Counted from the stretch's first letter, positions 19,468 to 29,049 are shown. The stretch: 64,000 bases of DNA from an uncultured Caulobacteraceae bacterium (GCA_937138625.1 CAKZPF010000003.1:310001-374000), one strand, 5' to 3'. A program made the numbers and translations. The notes: generated by a model not told the origin, from the sequence alone.

Positions 19468-20454
19468 TTATTTAAGTGTGCGATTTTGCGCCAACACCCC
19501 AGCCTTGGCGATCAGGGCCAGTGCCAAAACTTGATGCGCCAACGCCAAGCCCACCGGGGCCGCCGTCATCACCGTGGTGATGCCCAACACGGTTTGCAAA
19601 GCCGCCACCATAAATAACGGGAAGGCCATGCGCCCATAGCGCACCCAGGCCCAAACCCCGAGACCCGCCACCACATAGCCGCCCAAACGGTGATGAAACT
19701 GCACCATGGCATGATTGTGAAACAGATTGGCCCACAGCCCCTGCCCCGCTTGCCAATAGCTGTCGGGCACCAAGGCGCCGTCCATCAGCGGCCAATCCGT
19801 ATAGATCTTGCCCGCGTCATTGCCCGCCACCAGCGCCCCCAGCAAGATTTGCACGAACACCAAGGCCAAGATCAACGCACTGCCATCAACAGGGATTTTG
19901 ATCTTTTGCCCCAGGCGCGCTTCGCGGGCCGTCCAGAGCAAGATCGCGAAGATCAACACCGCCAAGCCCAGATGCGTGGCCAAACGTTCCGGCAAGACAT
20001 CAACCCGGTCCACCAGGCCCGATTTGACCATCCACCAGCCAATGAAGCCCTGCAGCGCGCCCAGACCCAGCAACACCCACAAGCGCACCGTCAACCACTC
20101 CGGCACCCGCTTGCGCCACAAAAACCAAGCAAACGGCACCGCATAGACCAAACCCACCAAACGCCCCAGCAGGCGGTGAACCCATTCCCAGAAATAGATA
20201 AATTTAAACGCCGTCAGCGACATGCCGGCGTTTTGCAGCTGATACTCGCCACTGGCTTTGTATTTTTCAAATTCAGCGAACCAGGCGGCCTCAGACAAAG
20301 GCAGCAAGACCCCGGTCACCGGCTGCCATTCTGTGATCGACAGTCCACTGTCCGTCAGGCGCGTGATGCCGCCGACAACGACCATCACCCCCACCGAAGC
20401 CGCCACGATATAAAGCCACACCGCCAAAGCCGTGTTGCGAGGTGCCAAAGACAT
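19468..20454 (-). CDS. ctaA: Heme A synthase (CtaA/COX15 family)
   Basis: Converts heme O to heme A for cytochrome c oxidase. It is an eight-helix membrane protein with the heme-ligand regions GITRLTDSGLSITEWQPVTG, FKFIYFWEWVHRLLGRLVGL, ATHLGLAVLIF, FHHRLGGYV and ALAHQVLALAL, typical of the alphaproteobacterial/mitochondrial type. The start is uncertain: in-frame ATGs occur at 20472 and 20454 and a TTG at 20499, none with a clear ribosome-binding site; I use the one that leaves a short cytoplasmic N-terminus. No cta/cox genes are adjacent. Confidence 0.94.
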   Translation of the reverse strand: MSLAPRNTALAVWLYIVAASVGVMVVVGGITRLTDSGLSITEWQPVTGVLLPLSEAAWFAEFEKYKASGEYQLQNAGMSLTAFKFIYFWEWVHRLLGRLVGLVYAVPFAWFLWRKRVPEWLTVRLWVLLGLGALQGFIGWWMVKSGLVDRVDVLPERLATHLGLAVLIFAILLWTAREARLGQKIKIPVDGSALILALVFVQILLGALVAGNDAGKIYTDWPLMDGALVPDSYWQAGQGLWANLFHNHAMVQFHHRLGGYVVAGLGVWAWVRYGRMAFPLFMVAALQTVLGITTVMTAAPVGLALAHQVLALALIAKAGVLAQNRTLK

Positions 20455-20544
20455 ATGCGAGTTCGACAGCATCAGATGTCTATAATCTGCGAATTTCAAA
20501 AACGCCAGTCATGAAGCGAGGCGGCCAAACCCACGCCCACCCGA

Positions 20545-21705
20545 TCAGGATCGCCCCAAAACCGCCTTGATCACCCGGTCCACCTGGGCGTCGGTCAGAT
20601 AAGGGTGCATGGGCAACGACAGCACCCGATCCGCCAAACGCTCGGTCACCGGCAGGCCTCCGGCGGGGGCATATTCGACAAAGGCGGGCATTTTGTGCAG
20701 CGCCGTTTGGTAGTAAATAGCTGTGGGAATCTCGGCCTCTTTTAGACGGGTCTGCACCGCATCGCGGTTATCCAAGGCCAAGGTGAACAGCCCCCAGCCA
20801 CTTTGGCCTTTGGTGGGCACCGCAAAGGGGTCGGCCACGTCTTTCAGGGCATCCCAATAGCGCTCGGCGATTTCGGTGCGCCGGGCCAGCTCGTCGGGGA
20901 AGATGCGCAGCTTTTCCGTGACCACCGCGCATTGCAAACTGTCGAGGCGACCGTTTAGCCCCACCCGCACGCTGAGTTTGCGGCCATCATCCGTGCCGTG
21001 CCAGCGGATGCTTTCGCACAGATCACGATGGGCTTTGTCGTGGAAAAAGATCGCGCCGCCATCGCCATAACAGCCCAAAGGCTTGGCGGGAAAAAAGCTG
21101 GTGGCCGTAATGGGCGCGATGTTGCCCGCCCATTTGCCATCATATTTCGCCCCAAATGACTGGGCCGCATCCGCCATCACCATCAGGTCATGGGCCTTGG
21201 CCACCTGGAAAATGGCATCGTAATCACAGGGAATGCCAAACAAATCGACCGGGATGATCATCTTGGGCGTCAGTTTGCCGGCGGCTTTGATGGCTTGGAT
21301 CTGAGACTCGAGATGTTCAGGATCCATGGTGAAATGCTTTGGACAGACATCGACAAACACCGGCGTCGCCCCCTGCATCAGCACGGCATTGGCCGTGGCG
21401 TTATAGGTAAAGGCCGGAATGAACACCGCATCTCCCGCACCAATGCCCAGAGCCATCATCGGAATCACCAAGGCATCGGTGCCATTGCTGACCGCCAGGG
21501 CGTGTGGCGCGCCGGTAAAGTCACACAAGGCGTCCTCAAGCTCGCGCACCTCGGGCCCATTGATATAGGCCCCATGGTCTAGGATCGCCTGAAACCGGGC
21601 TTCAATGCGGTCGCGAATGCGGGCCTGCTGGGCCTTGAGGTCAATAAAGGCCACGGGCACTGTGGTGGCGTCGGCTTTGTCGAGGACGGCATCTTTGCTG
21701 GTCAT
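20545..21705 (-). CDS. DegT/DnrJ/EryC1/StrS family sugar aminotransferase
   Basis: A PLP-dependent aminotransferase (386 residues) of the type that aminates keto-sugar nucleotides for surface glycans. Visible features: SNGTDALVIPMMALGIGAGD, PAFTYNATANAVLMQGATPVFVD, the DAAQSFGAKY motif and the PLP lysine in TSFFPAKPLGCYGDGGA. It is followed (same strand, gene order reversed) by a Gfo/Idh oxidoreductase 26 bp upstream; that pairing matches WbpB/WbpE-like routes to amino-sugar nucleotides. AAGGAG precedes the ATG. The sugar made cannot be read from sequence. Confidence 0.9.
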   Translation of the reverse strand: MTSKDAVLDKADATTVPVAFIDLKAQQARIRDRIEARFQAILDHGAYINGPEVRELEDALCDFTGAPHALAVSNGTDALVIPMMALGIGAGDAVFIPAFTYNATANAVLMQGATPVFVDVCPKHFTMDPEHLESQIQAIKAAGKLTPKMIIPVDLFGIPCDYDAIFQVAKAHDLMVMADAAQSFGAKYDGKWAGNIAPITATSFFPAKPLGCYGDGGAIFFHDKAHRDLCESIRWHGTDDGRKLSVRVGLNGRLDSLQCAVVTEKLRIFPDELARRTEIAERYWDALKDVADPFAVPTKGQSGWGLFTLALDNRDAVQTRLKEAEIPTAIYYQTALHKMPAFVEYAPAGGLPVTERLADRVLSLPMHPYLTDAQVDRVIKAVLGRS

Positions 21706-21731
21706 GGGGGCTCCTTGTGGGCGGAAAGGGA

Positions 21732-22697
21732 TTAAGCGGTGGGTTCAGTCATCACAGCCTTGGCATCGGCCATATGGGCCAAGCGCAGGGCCTCGAGGGC
21801 TTCGGCGGCGGTCACCAGCGGGCGCTGGCGGCGGCCCAGGACCGTATCCACAAAGGCCGCCACACTGGTGCGCAGCGGGTCTTGGGCTTCGGGCTGGTCA
21901 GCGAAGTTCGGGTTCAAATCATAGGGCGTGGTGTTTTCAAACGTACGCGCTACAAAATCGATAAAGACATGACCCGTGTCATACTCAAGGCGCATTTGGC
22001 GTTTGCGGCCCTCGGCCATGCGAGACGCGGTCAGCGCGACCGCCGTCTGGGCAAAGGTGAAATCCGCCACGATGTGGTCGGCAAATTCACTGTGCTGGCG
22101 TTGGGCCTTGGCACTGACGGTTTGCAGTGTGCCCACACCCAGATGTGTGACCAAATCCAGGTCATGCACCATCAAATCTAGGGTGACGCTGACGTCCGCA
22201 CCCCGACCCGACCAGGCCCCTTCGCGACAGGCCACTATGCGCTTGGGGGCCACGGGCACATCCAACAGGCCCATGGCGGCAAAGACCGCGCGCTCTTGGT
22301 GGCCGCAGGCCACCGGCAGGGTGCGGGCGAAATGCACGATGCGCTCGGCCTCGGCCACTGTGGTGGCCAGGGGTTTTTCCACATACACCAGCTTGCCCGC
22401 AGACAAGGCCGCCAGCGCCATTTCCGCATGGGTATCGGCCGGTGAAGCCACGGTGACCACATCCACGGCCTTGAACAGTTTGGCCACATCATCCGTGGCC
22501 TGGGCCCCGTGTTTATCTGCCAACTCTTGGGCCTTGGCCAGGTTGGGATCAAAGACGACGGTCAGCTGGGTGTCGGACAGTTCGGCATATTTGTTGGCAT
22601 GAAAGCCCGCAAAAACGCCCGCGCCAATCACGCCGGCCTTCAAGGGTGAGGTCTTGAGGGGTGAGGTCTTGAGGGGTGATGTTGGTTTCGTATCCAT
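21732..22697 (-). CDS. Gfo/Idh/MocA family oxidoreductase
   Basis: An NAD(P)-dependent sugar oxidoreductase. The Rossmann motif GVIGAGVFAGFHANKYAEL and the conserved EKPLATT are present, followed by the C-terminal barrel. The extreme N-terminus contains three copies of TSPLK encoded by a 15-bp tandem repeat. I start at the ATG of MDTKPTSPLK; an in-frame TTG nine codons earlier is an alternative. Together with the adjoining aminotransferase it probably makes a keto- then amino-sugar nucleotide. Divergent from the GT2 gene. Confidence 0.86.
   Translation of the reverse strand: MDTKPTSPLKTSPLKTSPLKAGVIGAGVFAGFHANKYAELSDTQLTVVFDPNLAKAQELADKHGAQATDDVAKLFKAVDVVTVASPADTHAEMALAALSAGKLVYVEKPLATTVAEAERIVHFARTLPVACGHQERAVFAAMGLLDVPVAPKRIVACREGAWSGRGADVSVTLDLMVHDLDLVTHLGVGTLQTVSAKAQRQHSEFADHIVADFTFAQTAVALTASRMAEGRKRQMRLEYDTGHVFIDFVARTFENTTPYDLNPNFADQPEAQDPLRTSVAAFVDTVLGRRQRPLVTAAEALEALRLAHMADAKAVMTEPTA
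22641..22680. repeat. 15-bp tandem repeat inside the oxidoreductase gene
   Basis: The unit GGGTGAGGTCTTGAG is repeated about 2.7 times, encoding (TSPLK)x3 before the Rossmann fold. Copy number could vary by slippage without a frameshift because the unit is a multiple of three. Confidence 0.8.
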
Positions 22698-22875
22698 GTC
22701 GTGATCTATGCCAGAGTTTTGCAAACCCTGCCAACACGCCCTGTTTCAATTTTTGAACAGTCAAACCACAGCCAACCACCACTTAAAATTGTACATAACA
22801 CAAAAACAACCCAGAGATTGTTGCAACCCTAGGTTATGAGTGTCTATCTTTTGTCATCTTGGGCTGGAGGGCAAA

Positions 22876-24294
22876 ATGGACGCACAGATATCTGACACGG
22901 CTGATCTGCAAGCCCTGGAGCGCCGCGCCGCCGAGCATCTGCGCCAGAACCATCCCATTGATAGTGCGTCGTTTATTCCCACGCCCGTACAGCGCGCTTT
23001 GGCGATTTTATCGGTTGCTGCTTTGCTGTTGGGCCTGACGGCGTGGCCCGCCGAGACCGCTGAGCTTATGCGTACCTTGGGCATTCTGGCCTTCCTGAGC
23101 CTGAGCTTGTTTCGTTTGCTGTGCGCGGCACTGGCTCGTCCCTTGGTGCCCGTTGACCGGCCCGAATTTCACGCGCCTCGTGACTGGCCTGTCTACAGCA
23201 TCATTGCGCCCCTGTACAAAGAAGGCCCTGTGGCCATTGACCTAATTGATAGGCTTAAGAGAATAGATTATCCAGATGATAAACTAGACCTTTTGATTAT
23301 GCTGGAAGCAGACGATGCCGACACCCTCGACGCCCTACACAGCACCGACCTTCCCGCCTGGGCGCGCATTGTGGTGTTGCCCGCAGGCAAACCGAAAACC
23401 AAGCCCAAGGCCTGCACCGCCGCCCTCGCGCTCGCCCGCGGACAATACATCACCATCTATGACGCCGAAGATGCCCCTCACCCCCACCAGCTGAAAGCGG
23501 CCGTGTTGGCGTTTGAGGCCGGAGACAAGCGCCTGGCCTGTTTGCAAGCGCCACTGGATATCGACAACACCGGTGATGGCTGGCTGAGCCGTCAGTTCGC
23601 CCTGGAATATGGGGTGCAATTTCGCCTGATCATCCCGGCCTTGTCTCGCCTGGGGTTGCCCATTGCGCTGGGGGGCACCAGCAACCATTTCCGCACCGAT
23701 GTGCTGCGGGATTTGGGCGGCTGGGATCCTTATAATCTGACCGAGGATGCTGATTTGGGCTTTCGCTTGGCGGCCCACACATACAAAGTCCAGGCCCTGC
23801 CCTATCCGACCTATGAGGAAGCGCCCCGCCACCTGCCGGTTTGGGTCAATCAGCGCAGCAGCTGGATCAAGGGTTTTATGCAAACCTGGGGCGTACGTAT
23901 GCGCAGCTGGCACACCTTGATGACAGGCGCGGGCTTGTGGGGGTTTTTGGTGCTGCACCTGACCATTGGGGCCTCGATTGTATCGGCCTTTGTGCATGGG
24001 CCGTTGTTGTTGGCGGTGGGTCTTGATGTGATCACGGGCCTGCAGACCGGCCATTGGCATTTGCGGCCCATCGACGGCTTGGTGTTGTTTGCGGCCTATG
24101 CCACCTGGTTGCTGTCGGCGGCGCTCGCATCCCGGCAATTGGGCGTGAAAAACCTGGCGTTCAGCGCCTTGACCACACCGTTTTACTGGCCGCTGCAAAC
24201 GCTTGCGGCCATCAAAGCCGGCTTTGAGCTCGTGACCAAACCCTTCCATTGGAGCAAAACGCCCCACGGCCTGGCCATGACCCGGAGTTTTTAG
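22876..24294 (+). CDS. Membrane-bound GT2 family glycosyltransferase (cellulose-synthase-like fold)
   Basis: A 472-residue family 2 glycosyltransferase. Two N-terminal membrane helices (LAILSVAALLLGLTAWP; LGILAFLSLSLFRLLCAAL) precede the GT-A domain with YSIIAPLYKEG, the DxD-like YDAEDAP, the acceptor motif TEDADLGFRL and QRSSWIKGFMQTW in place of QxxRW. Three to four C-terminal helices follow. This layout fits processive or XagB-like enzymes that couple synthesis to export. A GGAGGG site stands 6 nt before the chosen ATG. The divergent sugar-nucleotide genes next to it may supply its substrate (inference). Confidence 0.85.
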   Translation: MDAQISDTADLQALERRAAEHLRQNHPIDSASFIPTPVQRALAILSVAALLLGLTAWPAETAELMRTLGILAFLSLSLFRLLCAALARPLVPVDRPEFHAPRDWPVYSIIAPLYKEGPVAIDLIDRLKRIDYPDDKLDLLIMLEADDADTLDALHSTDLPAWARIVVLPAGKPKTKPKACTAALALARGQYITIYDAEDAPHPHQLKAAVLAFEAGDKRLACLQAPLDIDNTGDGWLSRQFALEYGVQFRLIIPALSRLGLPIALGGTSNHFRTDVLRDLGGWDPYNLTEDADLGFRLAAHTYKVQALPYPTYEEAPRHLPVWVNQRSSWIKGFMQTWGVRMRSWHTLMTGAGLWGFLVLHLTIGASIVSAFVHGPLLLAVGLDVITGLQTGHWHLRPIDGLVLFAAYATWLLSAALASRQLGVKNLAFSALTTPFYWPLQTLAAIKAGFELVTKPFHWSKTPHGLAMTRSF

Positions 24295-24341
24295 CGGCTA
24301 AGCGCTTGGCCCCCGCCGATGTTGGGGCTATACCGGCCACC

Positions 24342-25268
24342 ATGACGCATCCAGACCCCAGCCCCCAGGTGTTGATCACCGAACCCTGGCCCGATTACGC
24401 CCTTGTTGACAGCGGCGAGGGTCGAAAGCTCGAACGCCTGGGCCGTTTTTTGATCGACCGGCCGGAACCCCAAGCCATGTGGGTCCGCACCGACCCCAAG
24501 ATCTGGCACAAGGCCAACGCCACCTTCACCGCGGGCAGCGATGACGACGACAGCGACACCGGCAAGGGCCGCTGGCAGTTCACCAGCCCCCCGCCCGAAA
24601 CCTTTCCCTTGGCTTGGCAGGATGTGGGCTTTTTGGGGCGCTTTACCGCCTTTCGGCACTTGGCGGTCTTTCCCGAGCAAGCCGCCCATTGGCAGACCAT
24701 TCAACGCCATGCCCGCGCCGCCAATCGCCCGCTGAAGGTTCTGAACCTGTTCGGCTATACGGGCCTTGCCAGTTTGGCGGCGGCCCAGGCGGGGGCCGAA
24801 GTCACCCATGTTGATGCCTCGAAAAAGGCGCTGCAATGGGGCAAAGACAACCAAGCCGCAGCCGGGTTGCAACAGGCCAAAATCCGCTGGTTGCTGGATG
24901 ACGCGCAAAAGTTTGTGGCCCGCGAGGTCCGGCGTGGCCATCGCTATGATGGCATCATCCTGGACCCACCCAAATATGGCCGTGGGCCCAAGGGCGAACG
25001 CTGGCAAGTGTTTGACGACCTGCCCCAATTGATGGCGGATTGTGGTGCGATTTTGGCCGATGACGCCAAATTCTTTATTTTAACCGGCTATGCGGCGCGC
25101 TTGTCGTGCTTGTCACTGTTGGCGTTGGCGCAACAGCATGTGGCCCGCGTCGATGGCCAATGGCAGTGCGGGGAACTGGCCTTGCGCGAGGAGCTTGGCG
25201 GGCGGCTGTTGTCCACCGCCCTCTATGCCAAGTGGGAATGCCAAGTGGGAGGCAGACAACTGATATGA
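24342..25268 (+). CDS. Class I SAM-dependent methyltransferase, RlmI/RlmK-like
   Basis: A 308-residue RNA methyltransferase-like protein. Motif I is LNLFGYTGLASLAAAQAGAE, followed by THVDASKKALQWGKDN, and the catalytic DPPKYGRGPKGERW, characteristic of 23S rRNA methyltransferases of the RlmI/RlmL C-terminal type. It lacks an N-terminal PUA domain, so the exact target is uncertain. The start is the ATG of MTHPDPSPQ, as the longer frame overlaps the GT2 gene. The downstream SpoU gene overlaps it by ATGA. Confidence 0.85.
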   Translation: MTHPDPSPQVLITEPWPDYALVDSGEGRKLERLGRFLIDRPEPQAMWVRTDPKIWHKANATFTAGSDDDDSDTGKGRWQFTSPPPETFPLAWQDVGFLGRFTAFRHLAVFPEQAAHWQTIQRHARAANRPLKVLNLFGYTGLASLAAAQAGAEVTHVDASKKALQWGKDNQAAAGLQQAKIRWLLDDAQKFVAREVRRGHRYDGIILDPPKYGRGPKGERWQVFDDLPQLMADCGAILADDAKFFILTGYAARLSCLSLLALAQQHVARVDGQWQCGELALREELGGRLLSTALYAKWECQVGGRQLI

Positions 25269-26065
25269 CAGACGTGATCACCTCGGCGGCCAATCCGCGC
25301 ATCAAACGCATCAAGGGCCTGGATCTGAAAAAGCATCGCAACGAATCCGGGCAATTCCTGGCCGAGGGCGTGAAAATCGTGCTGGATGCCCTTGAACGGG
25401 GCTGGAAGCCCGCGGCACTGGTGTATGCCCACGACAGCGCCGAAGACCCCTTGATCGCCAAGGCCATTCAGCTGGCCCGCGCACAAGACGCCGAGCTGCT
25501 GCCGGTCTCGGACGGGGCCTTGAAGAAGCTCAGCCATCGCGACAACCCCCAAAGCCTGCTGGGGGTGTTTTACCAGCGCTGGGCGGGCGTCGAGGCCATC
25601 AAGATGCTGAAAGGTCTGTGGGTGGGCCTCGATCGGGTGCGGGACCCGGGCAATTTGGGCACCATCATCCGCACCGTCGACGCCGTTGGGGCCAAGGGCG
25701 TGGTGCTGATCGGCGATTGCACCGACCCCTATGCCCAAGAGGCCGTGCGCGCCGCCATGGGCTCGACCTTCGCCGTCAAGCTGGCCCGCGCCACCGAAGA
25801 CGAGTTCATGACCTGGGCCGACCTGTGGGATGGGCAGATCGTCGGCACCCACCTGAAAGCCACCCAGGACTATCGCGCCATCGACTGGCAGGACCAATGC
25901 CTGATCCTGATGGGCAATGAACAGGCGGGCCTGACCCCACGCCTGGGCACCAGTTGCCATGATCTGGTGAAAATCCCTATGCGCGGCGGGGCCGACAGCC
26001 TGAACCTGGCGGTGTCAACGGGCATCGTGCTGTACCAGGCAGGGAATGCGCTGGCGGGAGCATAA
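25265..26065 (+). CDS. TrmH/SpoU family RNA 2'-O-methyltransferase
   Basis: A 266-residue SPOUT methyltransferase. An N-terminal substrate-binding domain (ITSAANPRIKRIKGLDLKKHRNESGQFLAEGVKIV) is followed by the SpoU motifs LDRVRDPGNLGTIIRTVDAVGA, LILMGNEQAGL and VKIPMRGGADSLNLAVSTGIVLYQ, which form the trefoil knot and SAM site. It probably methylates a ribose in rRNA (RlmB-like) or tRNA. Its ATG overlaps the stop of the preceding methyltransferase, pairing two RNA-modifying enzymes in one transcript. Confidence 0.92.
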   Translation: MTDVITSAANPRIKRIKGLDLKKHRNESGQFLAEGVKIVLDALERGWKPAALVYAHDSAEDPLIAKAIQLARAQDAELLPVSDGALKKLSHRDNPQSLLGVFYQRWAGVEAIKMLKGLWVGLDRVRDPGNLGTIIRTVDAVGAKGVVLIGDCTDPYAQEAVRAAMGSTFAVKLARATEDEFMTWADLWDGQIVGTHLKATQDYRAIDWQDQCLILMGNEQAGLTPRLGTSCHDLVKIPMRGGADSLNLAVSTGIVLYQAGNALAGA

Positions 26066-26183
26066 CCGTACACTCACCCGCGCGTTTAACCGCGGGGTCC
26101 AGTGGGCACATGCCTATGTGCCATAAGAATCTTTTACCGCCAGAGGCCAAGTCACGCTCGATCCCCTGAAACTGCCCCATAAG

Positions 26184-26206
26184 CCCTCTCCCATAGAGGG
26201 AGAGGG
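26184..26206. repeat. Palindromic element, second copy
   Basis: A perfect 9-bp inverted repeat (CCCTCTCCC, loop ATAGA, GGGAGAGGG) in the 268-bp gap after the SpoU gene. It is a relative of the palindrome at 1873-1891. The rest of this gap shows no gene. Confidence 0.55.
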
Positions 26207-26333
26207 GTTTAGATGGGGGAAATAAAGCTGTGTAAGGGGGCTGAGACACCGAACATCTGGGCGCGTCGAAACATCAGTCCTGTGTCGGCGCTAGCCCCCC
26301 CTTAAAGGCATCCGTGTTATAAGATCAAACCCC

Positions 26334-26726
26334 CTAGCGGGTTTTGATGTTCACCGCCCCAACAAAACCCATGGGCGCATTCATGTGGGGGAATGGACCA
26401 CTCACCTGAATGAACTCCAGGGGACCACCCACATCCGCAGCGGCCTGATTGGCGGTTTGGTAATCGTGGGCCATCTTGCTGCCCAAATAGATATCCAGCC
26501 GATAGCCATCTTCGGTTTTTTCCGCCGAGATAAATTCATTTGTGCTGAGATCACAATCCGTATCGCAAAGCGTGTTTTGGCCAAAGGTTTGATAGCCAGC
26601 CTGGGTTTGTGTGGCCAGTTGATAGCCACCCTTTTGATCTTCGATGATGAATACCGGTTCTTTGCTGCCATCGCGGTCAAAGTCAACGGATACACCAGTG
26701 TTGATGATATGAGATGGATTGGTCAT
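26334..26726 (-). CDS. Small acidic protein with DxDxDG loop, unknown function
   Basis: A 130-residue protein with VSVDFDRDGSKEPVFIIE near residue 12, a DxDxDG loop followed by a beta strand as in FG-GAP/VCBS half-repeats. CDTDCDLSTNEFIS provides a second acidic, Cys-containing loop. The pattern 'DGxxxPVFIIEDQKGGYQL' suggests a short beta-rich fold. No signal peptide. An AGGAG site precedes the ATG. The stop codon lies within an AACCC/GGGTT hairpin that may serve as terminator. Stand-alone gene in AT-rich surroundings; function unknown. Confidence 0.65.
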   Translation of the reverse strand: MTNPSHIINTGVSVDFDRDGSKEPVFIIEDQKGGYQLATQTQAGYQTFGQNTLCDTDCDLSTNEFISAEKTEDGYRLDIYLGSKMAHDYQTANQAAADVGGPLEFIQVSGPFPHMNAPMGFVGAVNIKTR

Positions 26727-26898
26727 TGCGGTCTCCTGTGGGGATCAACGGGTTTCTGATCAGTGTTCACCATCTTTGGGTGTAGCACTTTCCCCTTACC
26801 ACTTTCACACAATCGTCACCATGCAAGTTTTTAATACAAATTATATAAAATAATTTACAAATTCGTCTGGATACGAACGACCCACAATGCACTCCACC

Positions 26899-27252
26899 TT
26901 ACAGCCCATGATAGCGTCGCAGTAGGCGCGCGTTGCGCAGGTTAGCCTTAAAGGCCCAGTCAAAAATGTCACCGATCACGGGAATCAAACCGATGGCCCA
27001 ATCCAACAGCACATTGATCACCATCCGCACCAACAGCCCCACCGGTGCACCTGTGCGCGCCGCCTGGCCGATAATATAACTCGCGATCAGCAGTGAAACC
27101 GTATCCCCCACCCCAGGGATCAAACCCAACAGGCTGTCCACCCCAAAACGCCAAGGAACCCCCGGAATTTTGAACCGCGCATCCATCAACCCCGCCAAGG
27201 CATCAATGCGGTCTAGGGTTGTATGCAGGTCCTGGGGAGGGGGCTGACGCAT
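26899..27252 (-). CDS. DUF4112 membrane protein coupled to the hut operon
   Basis: A 117-residue DUF4112 (PF13430) protein. The domain shows LDRIDALAGLMDARFKIPGVPWRFGVDSLLGLIPGVGDTVSLLIASYIIGQAARTG and the second repeat WAIGLIPVIGDIFDWAFKANLRNARLLRR; the two glycine-rich 'GLIPxxGD' repeats are diagnostic. It likely has two membrane-embedded hairpins. The ATG overlaps the hutU stop (TGATG), so it is translated with the histidine-degradation genes, although nothing known links the family to histidine. A start 13 codons upstream inside hutU is possible. Confidence 0.82.
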   Translation of the reverse strand: MRQPPPQDLHTTLDRIDALAGLMDARFKIPGVPWRFGVDSLLGLIPGVGDTVSLLIASYIIGQAARTGAPVGLLVRMVINVLLDWAIGLIPVIGDIFDWAFKANLRNARLLRRYHGL

Positions 27253-28922
27253 CACAGGCTGGGCAAATTCAGGCCCTGCTGCCGTGCGCAATCCTTGGCG
27301 ATATCATAGCCCGCATCCGCATGGCGCATCACACCGGTGGCGGGGTCGTTCCACAACACGCGCTCGAGACGTTTTGCCGCTGCGTCCGTACCATCAGCCA
27401 CAATCACCACGCCGGAATGTTGCGAATAGCCCATGCCCACGCCGCCGCCATGATGCAACGATACCCAGGTAGCCCCACTGGCCGTGTTCAACAGCGCGTT
27501 CAACAGCGGCCAATCGGAAACGGTGTCCGAGCCATCCAACATGCCCTCGGTTTCCCGGTTGGGGCTGGCCACCGATCCGCTGTCCAGGTGGTCACGACCA
27601 ATGACGATGGGGCCTTTCAGCTCGCCGGATTTGACCATCTCGTTAAACGCCAGGCCCAGCTTGTGCCGCTCGCCCAGACCCACCCAACAGATGCGCGCGG
27701 GCAGCCCCTGGAACTGAATGCGTTCCGCAGCCATATCCAGCCAGGTGTGCAAATGCGGATTGTCAGGGATCAATGCTTTGACTTTGGCGTCAGTTTTGGC
27801 GATGTCATCAGGGTCGCCCGACAGCGCCGCCCAGCGGAACGGCCCAATGCCCCGGCAAAACAGCGGGCGAATATAGGCGGGCACGAAACCGGGGAAATCA
27901 AAGGCCCCATCGACGCCGACATCTTTGGCCATTTGGCGGATGTTGTTGCCATAATCAAAGGTGGGCACGCCCATCTTTTGGAAGGCCAGCATAGCGCGCA
28001 CATGATCAGCCATCGAGCGCTTGGCGGCCGCCACCACCGCATCGGGGTCGGATTTTTGCTGAGCTTCATACTCATCCAAGGTCCAACCGGCTGGCAGATA
28101 ACCGTTTAGCGGATCATGGGCCGAAGTCTGATCGGTGACCATATCGGGGCGAATGCCGCGCTTGACGATTTCAGGGAAAATTTCAGCGGCATTGCCCAGC
28201 AGGCCAACCGAAATGGCCTTGCCCTCAGCCTTGGCGACCGCGAGCATATCCAAGGCCTCATCAAGCGTTTGGGCCTGTTTGTCCAAATACCCCGTGCGCA
28301 GGCGCATCTCGATCCGGCTGGGGCGACACTCAACGGCCAACATGCTGGCCCCCGCCATGGTCGCGGCCAGCGGCTGAGCGCCGCCCATACCGCCTAAGCC
28401 ACCGGTCAATATCCAACGGCCTTTTAGGTTGCCCTCATAATGCTGACGGCCGGCCTCGACGAAGGTTTCATAGGTGCCCTGCACGATGCCTTGGCTGCCA
28501 ATATAAATCCACGAACCCGCCGTCATCTGGCCATACATCATCAGGCCTTTGCGATCGAGTTCGTTGAAATGCTGCCAATTGGCATAGGCCGGCACGATGT
28601 TCGAATTGGCAATCAACACCCGTGGCGCATCGGTGTGGGTTTTAAAAACGCCCACAGGCTTGCCAGATTGGACCAACAAGGTTTCGTCATCTTTCAGGGC
28701 GCGCAAACTCTCGACGATGCGATCAAAGGCCTCCCAGGTGCGCGCGGCCCGACCAATGCCACCATAAACCACCAATTCCGCCGGGTTTTCCGCCACATCG
28801 GGATCGAGATTGTTCATCAACATGCGCAAGGCGGCCTCGGTCAGCCAGCTTTGGCAGGTTTTTTCAGAGCCATGAGGGGCACGGATGACGCGGGAATTGT
28901 CAAGGCGAGTGGGCATGTCCAT
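27252..28922 (-). CDS. hutU: Urocanate hydratase
   Basis: Second step of histidine degradation: hydrates urocanate to imidazolonepropionate using tightly bound NAD+. The 556-residue length is normal. Family motifs include [30 protein letters not shown], the NAD-binding [37 protein letters not shown] and [24 protein letters not shown] site precedes the ATG. It lies 127 bp downstream of hutG; that gap contains an imperfect inverted repeat but no gene. Confidence 0.97.
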   Translation of the reverse strand: MDMPTRLDNSRVIRAPHGSEKTCQSWLTEAALRMLMNNLDPDVAENPAELVVYGGIGRAARTWEAFDRIVESLRALKDDETLLVQSGKPVGVFKTHTDAPRVLIANSNIVPAYANWQHFNELDRKGLMMYGQMTAGSWIYIGSQGIVQGTYETFVEAGRQHYEGNLKGRWILTGGLGGMGGAQPLAATMAGASMLAVECRPSRIEMRLRTGYLDKQAQTLDEALDMLAVAKAEGKAISVGLLGNAAEIFPEIVKRGIRPDMVTDQTSAHDPLNGYLPAGWTLDEYEAQQKSDPDAVVAAAKRSMADHVRAMLAFQKMGVPTFDYGNNIRQMAKDVGVDGAFDFPGFVPAYIRPLFCRGIGPFRWAALSGDPDDIAKTDAKVKALIPDNPHLHTWLDMAAERIQFQGLPARICWVGLGERHKLGLAFNEMVKSGELKGPIVIGRDHLDSGSVASPNRETEGMLDGSDTVSDWPLLNALLNTASGATWVSLHHGGGVGMGYSQHSGVVIVADGTDAAAKRLERVLWNDPATGVMRHADAGYDIAKDCARQQGLNLPSL

Positions 28923-29049
28923 TCTGATCTCTCCCCCAGTTTGGCTGGGAACGGTTTGGTTTTGAAATGAAAACAGATGTCTTGGCCCTGGCTATAGCGA
29001 AGTTTCGCCCCGCCTGTCACCCCTTTGCAGGGCTGGATCCCAGACCCGC

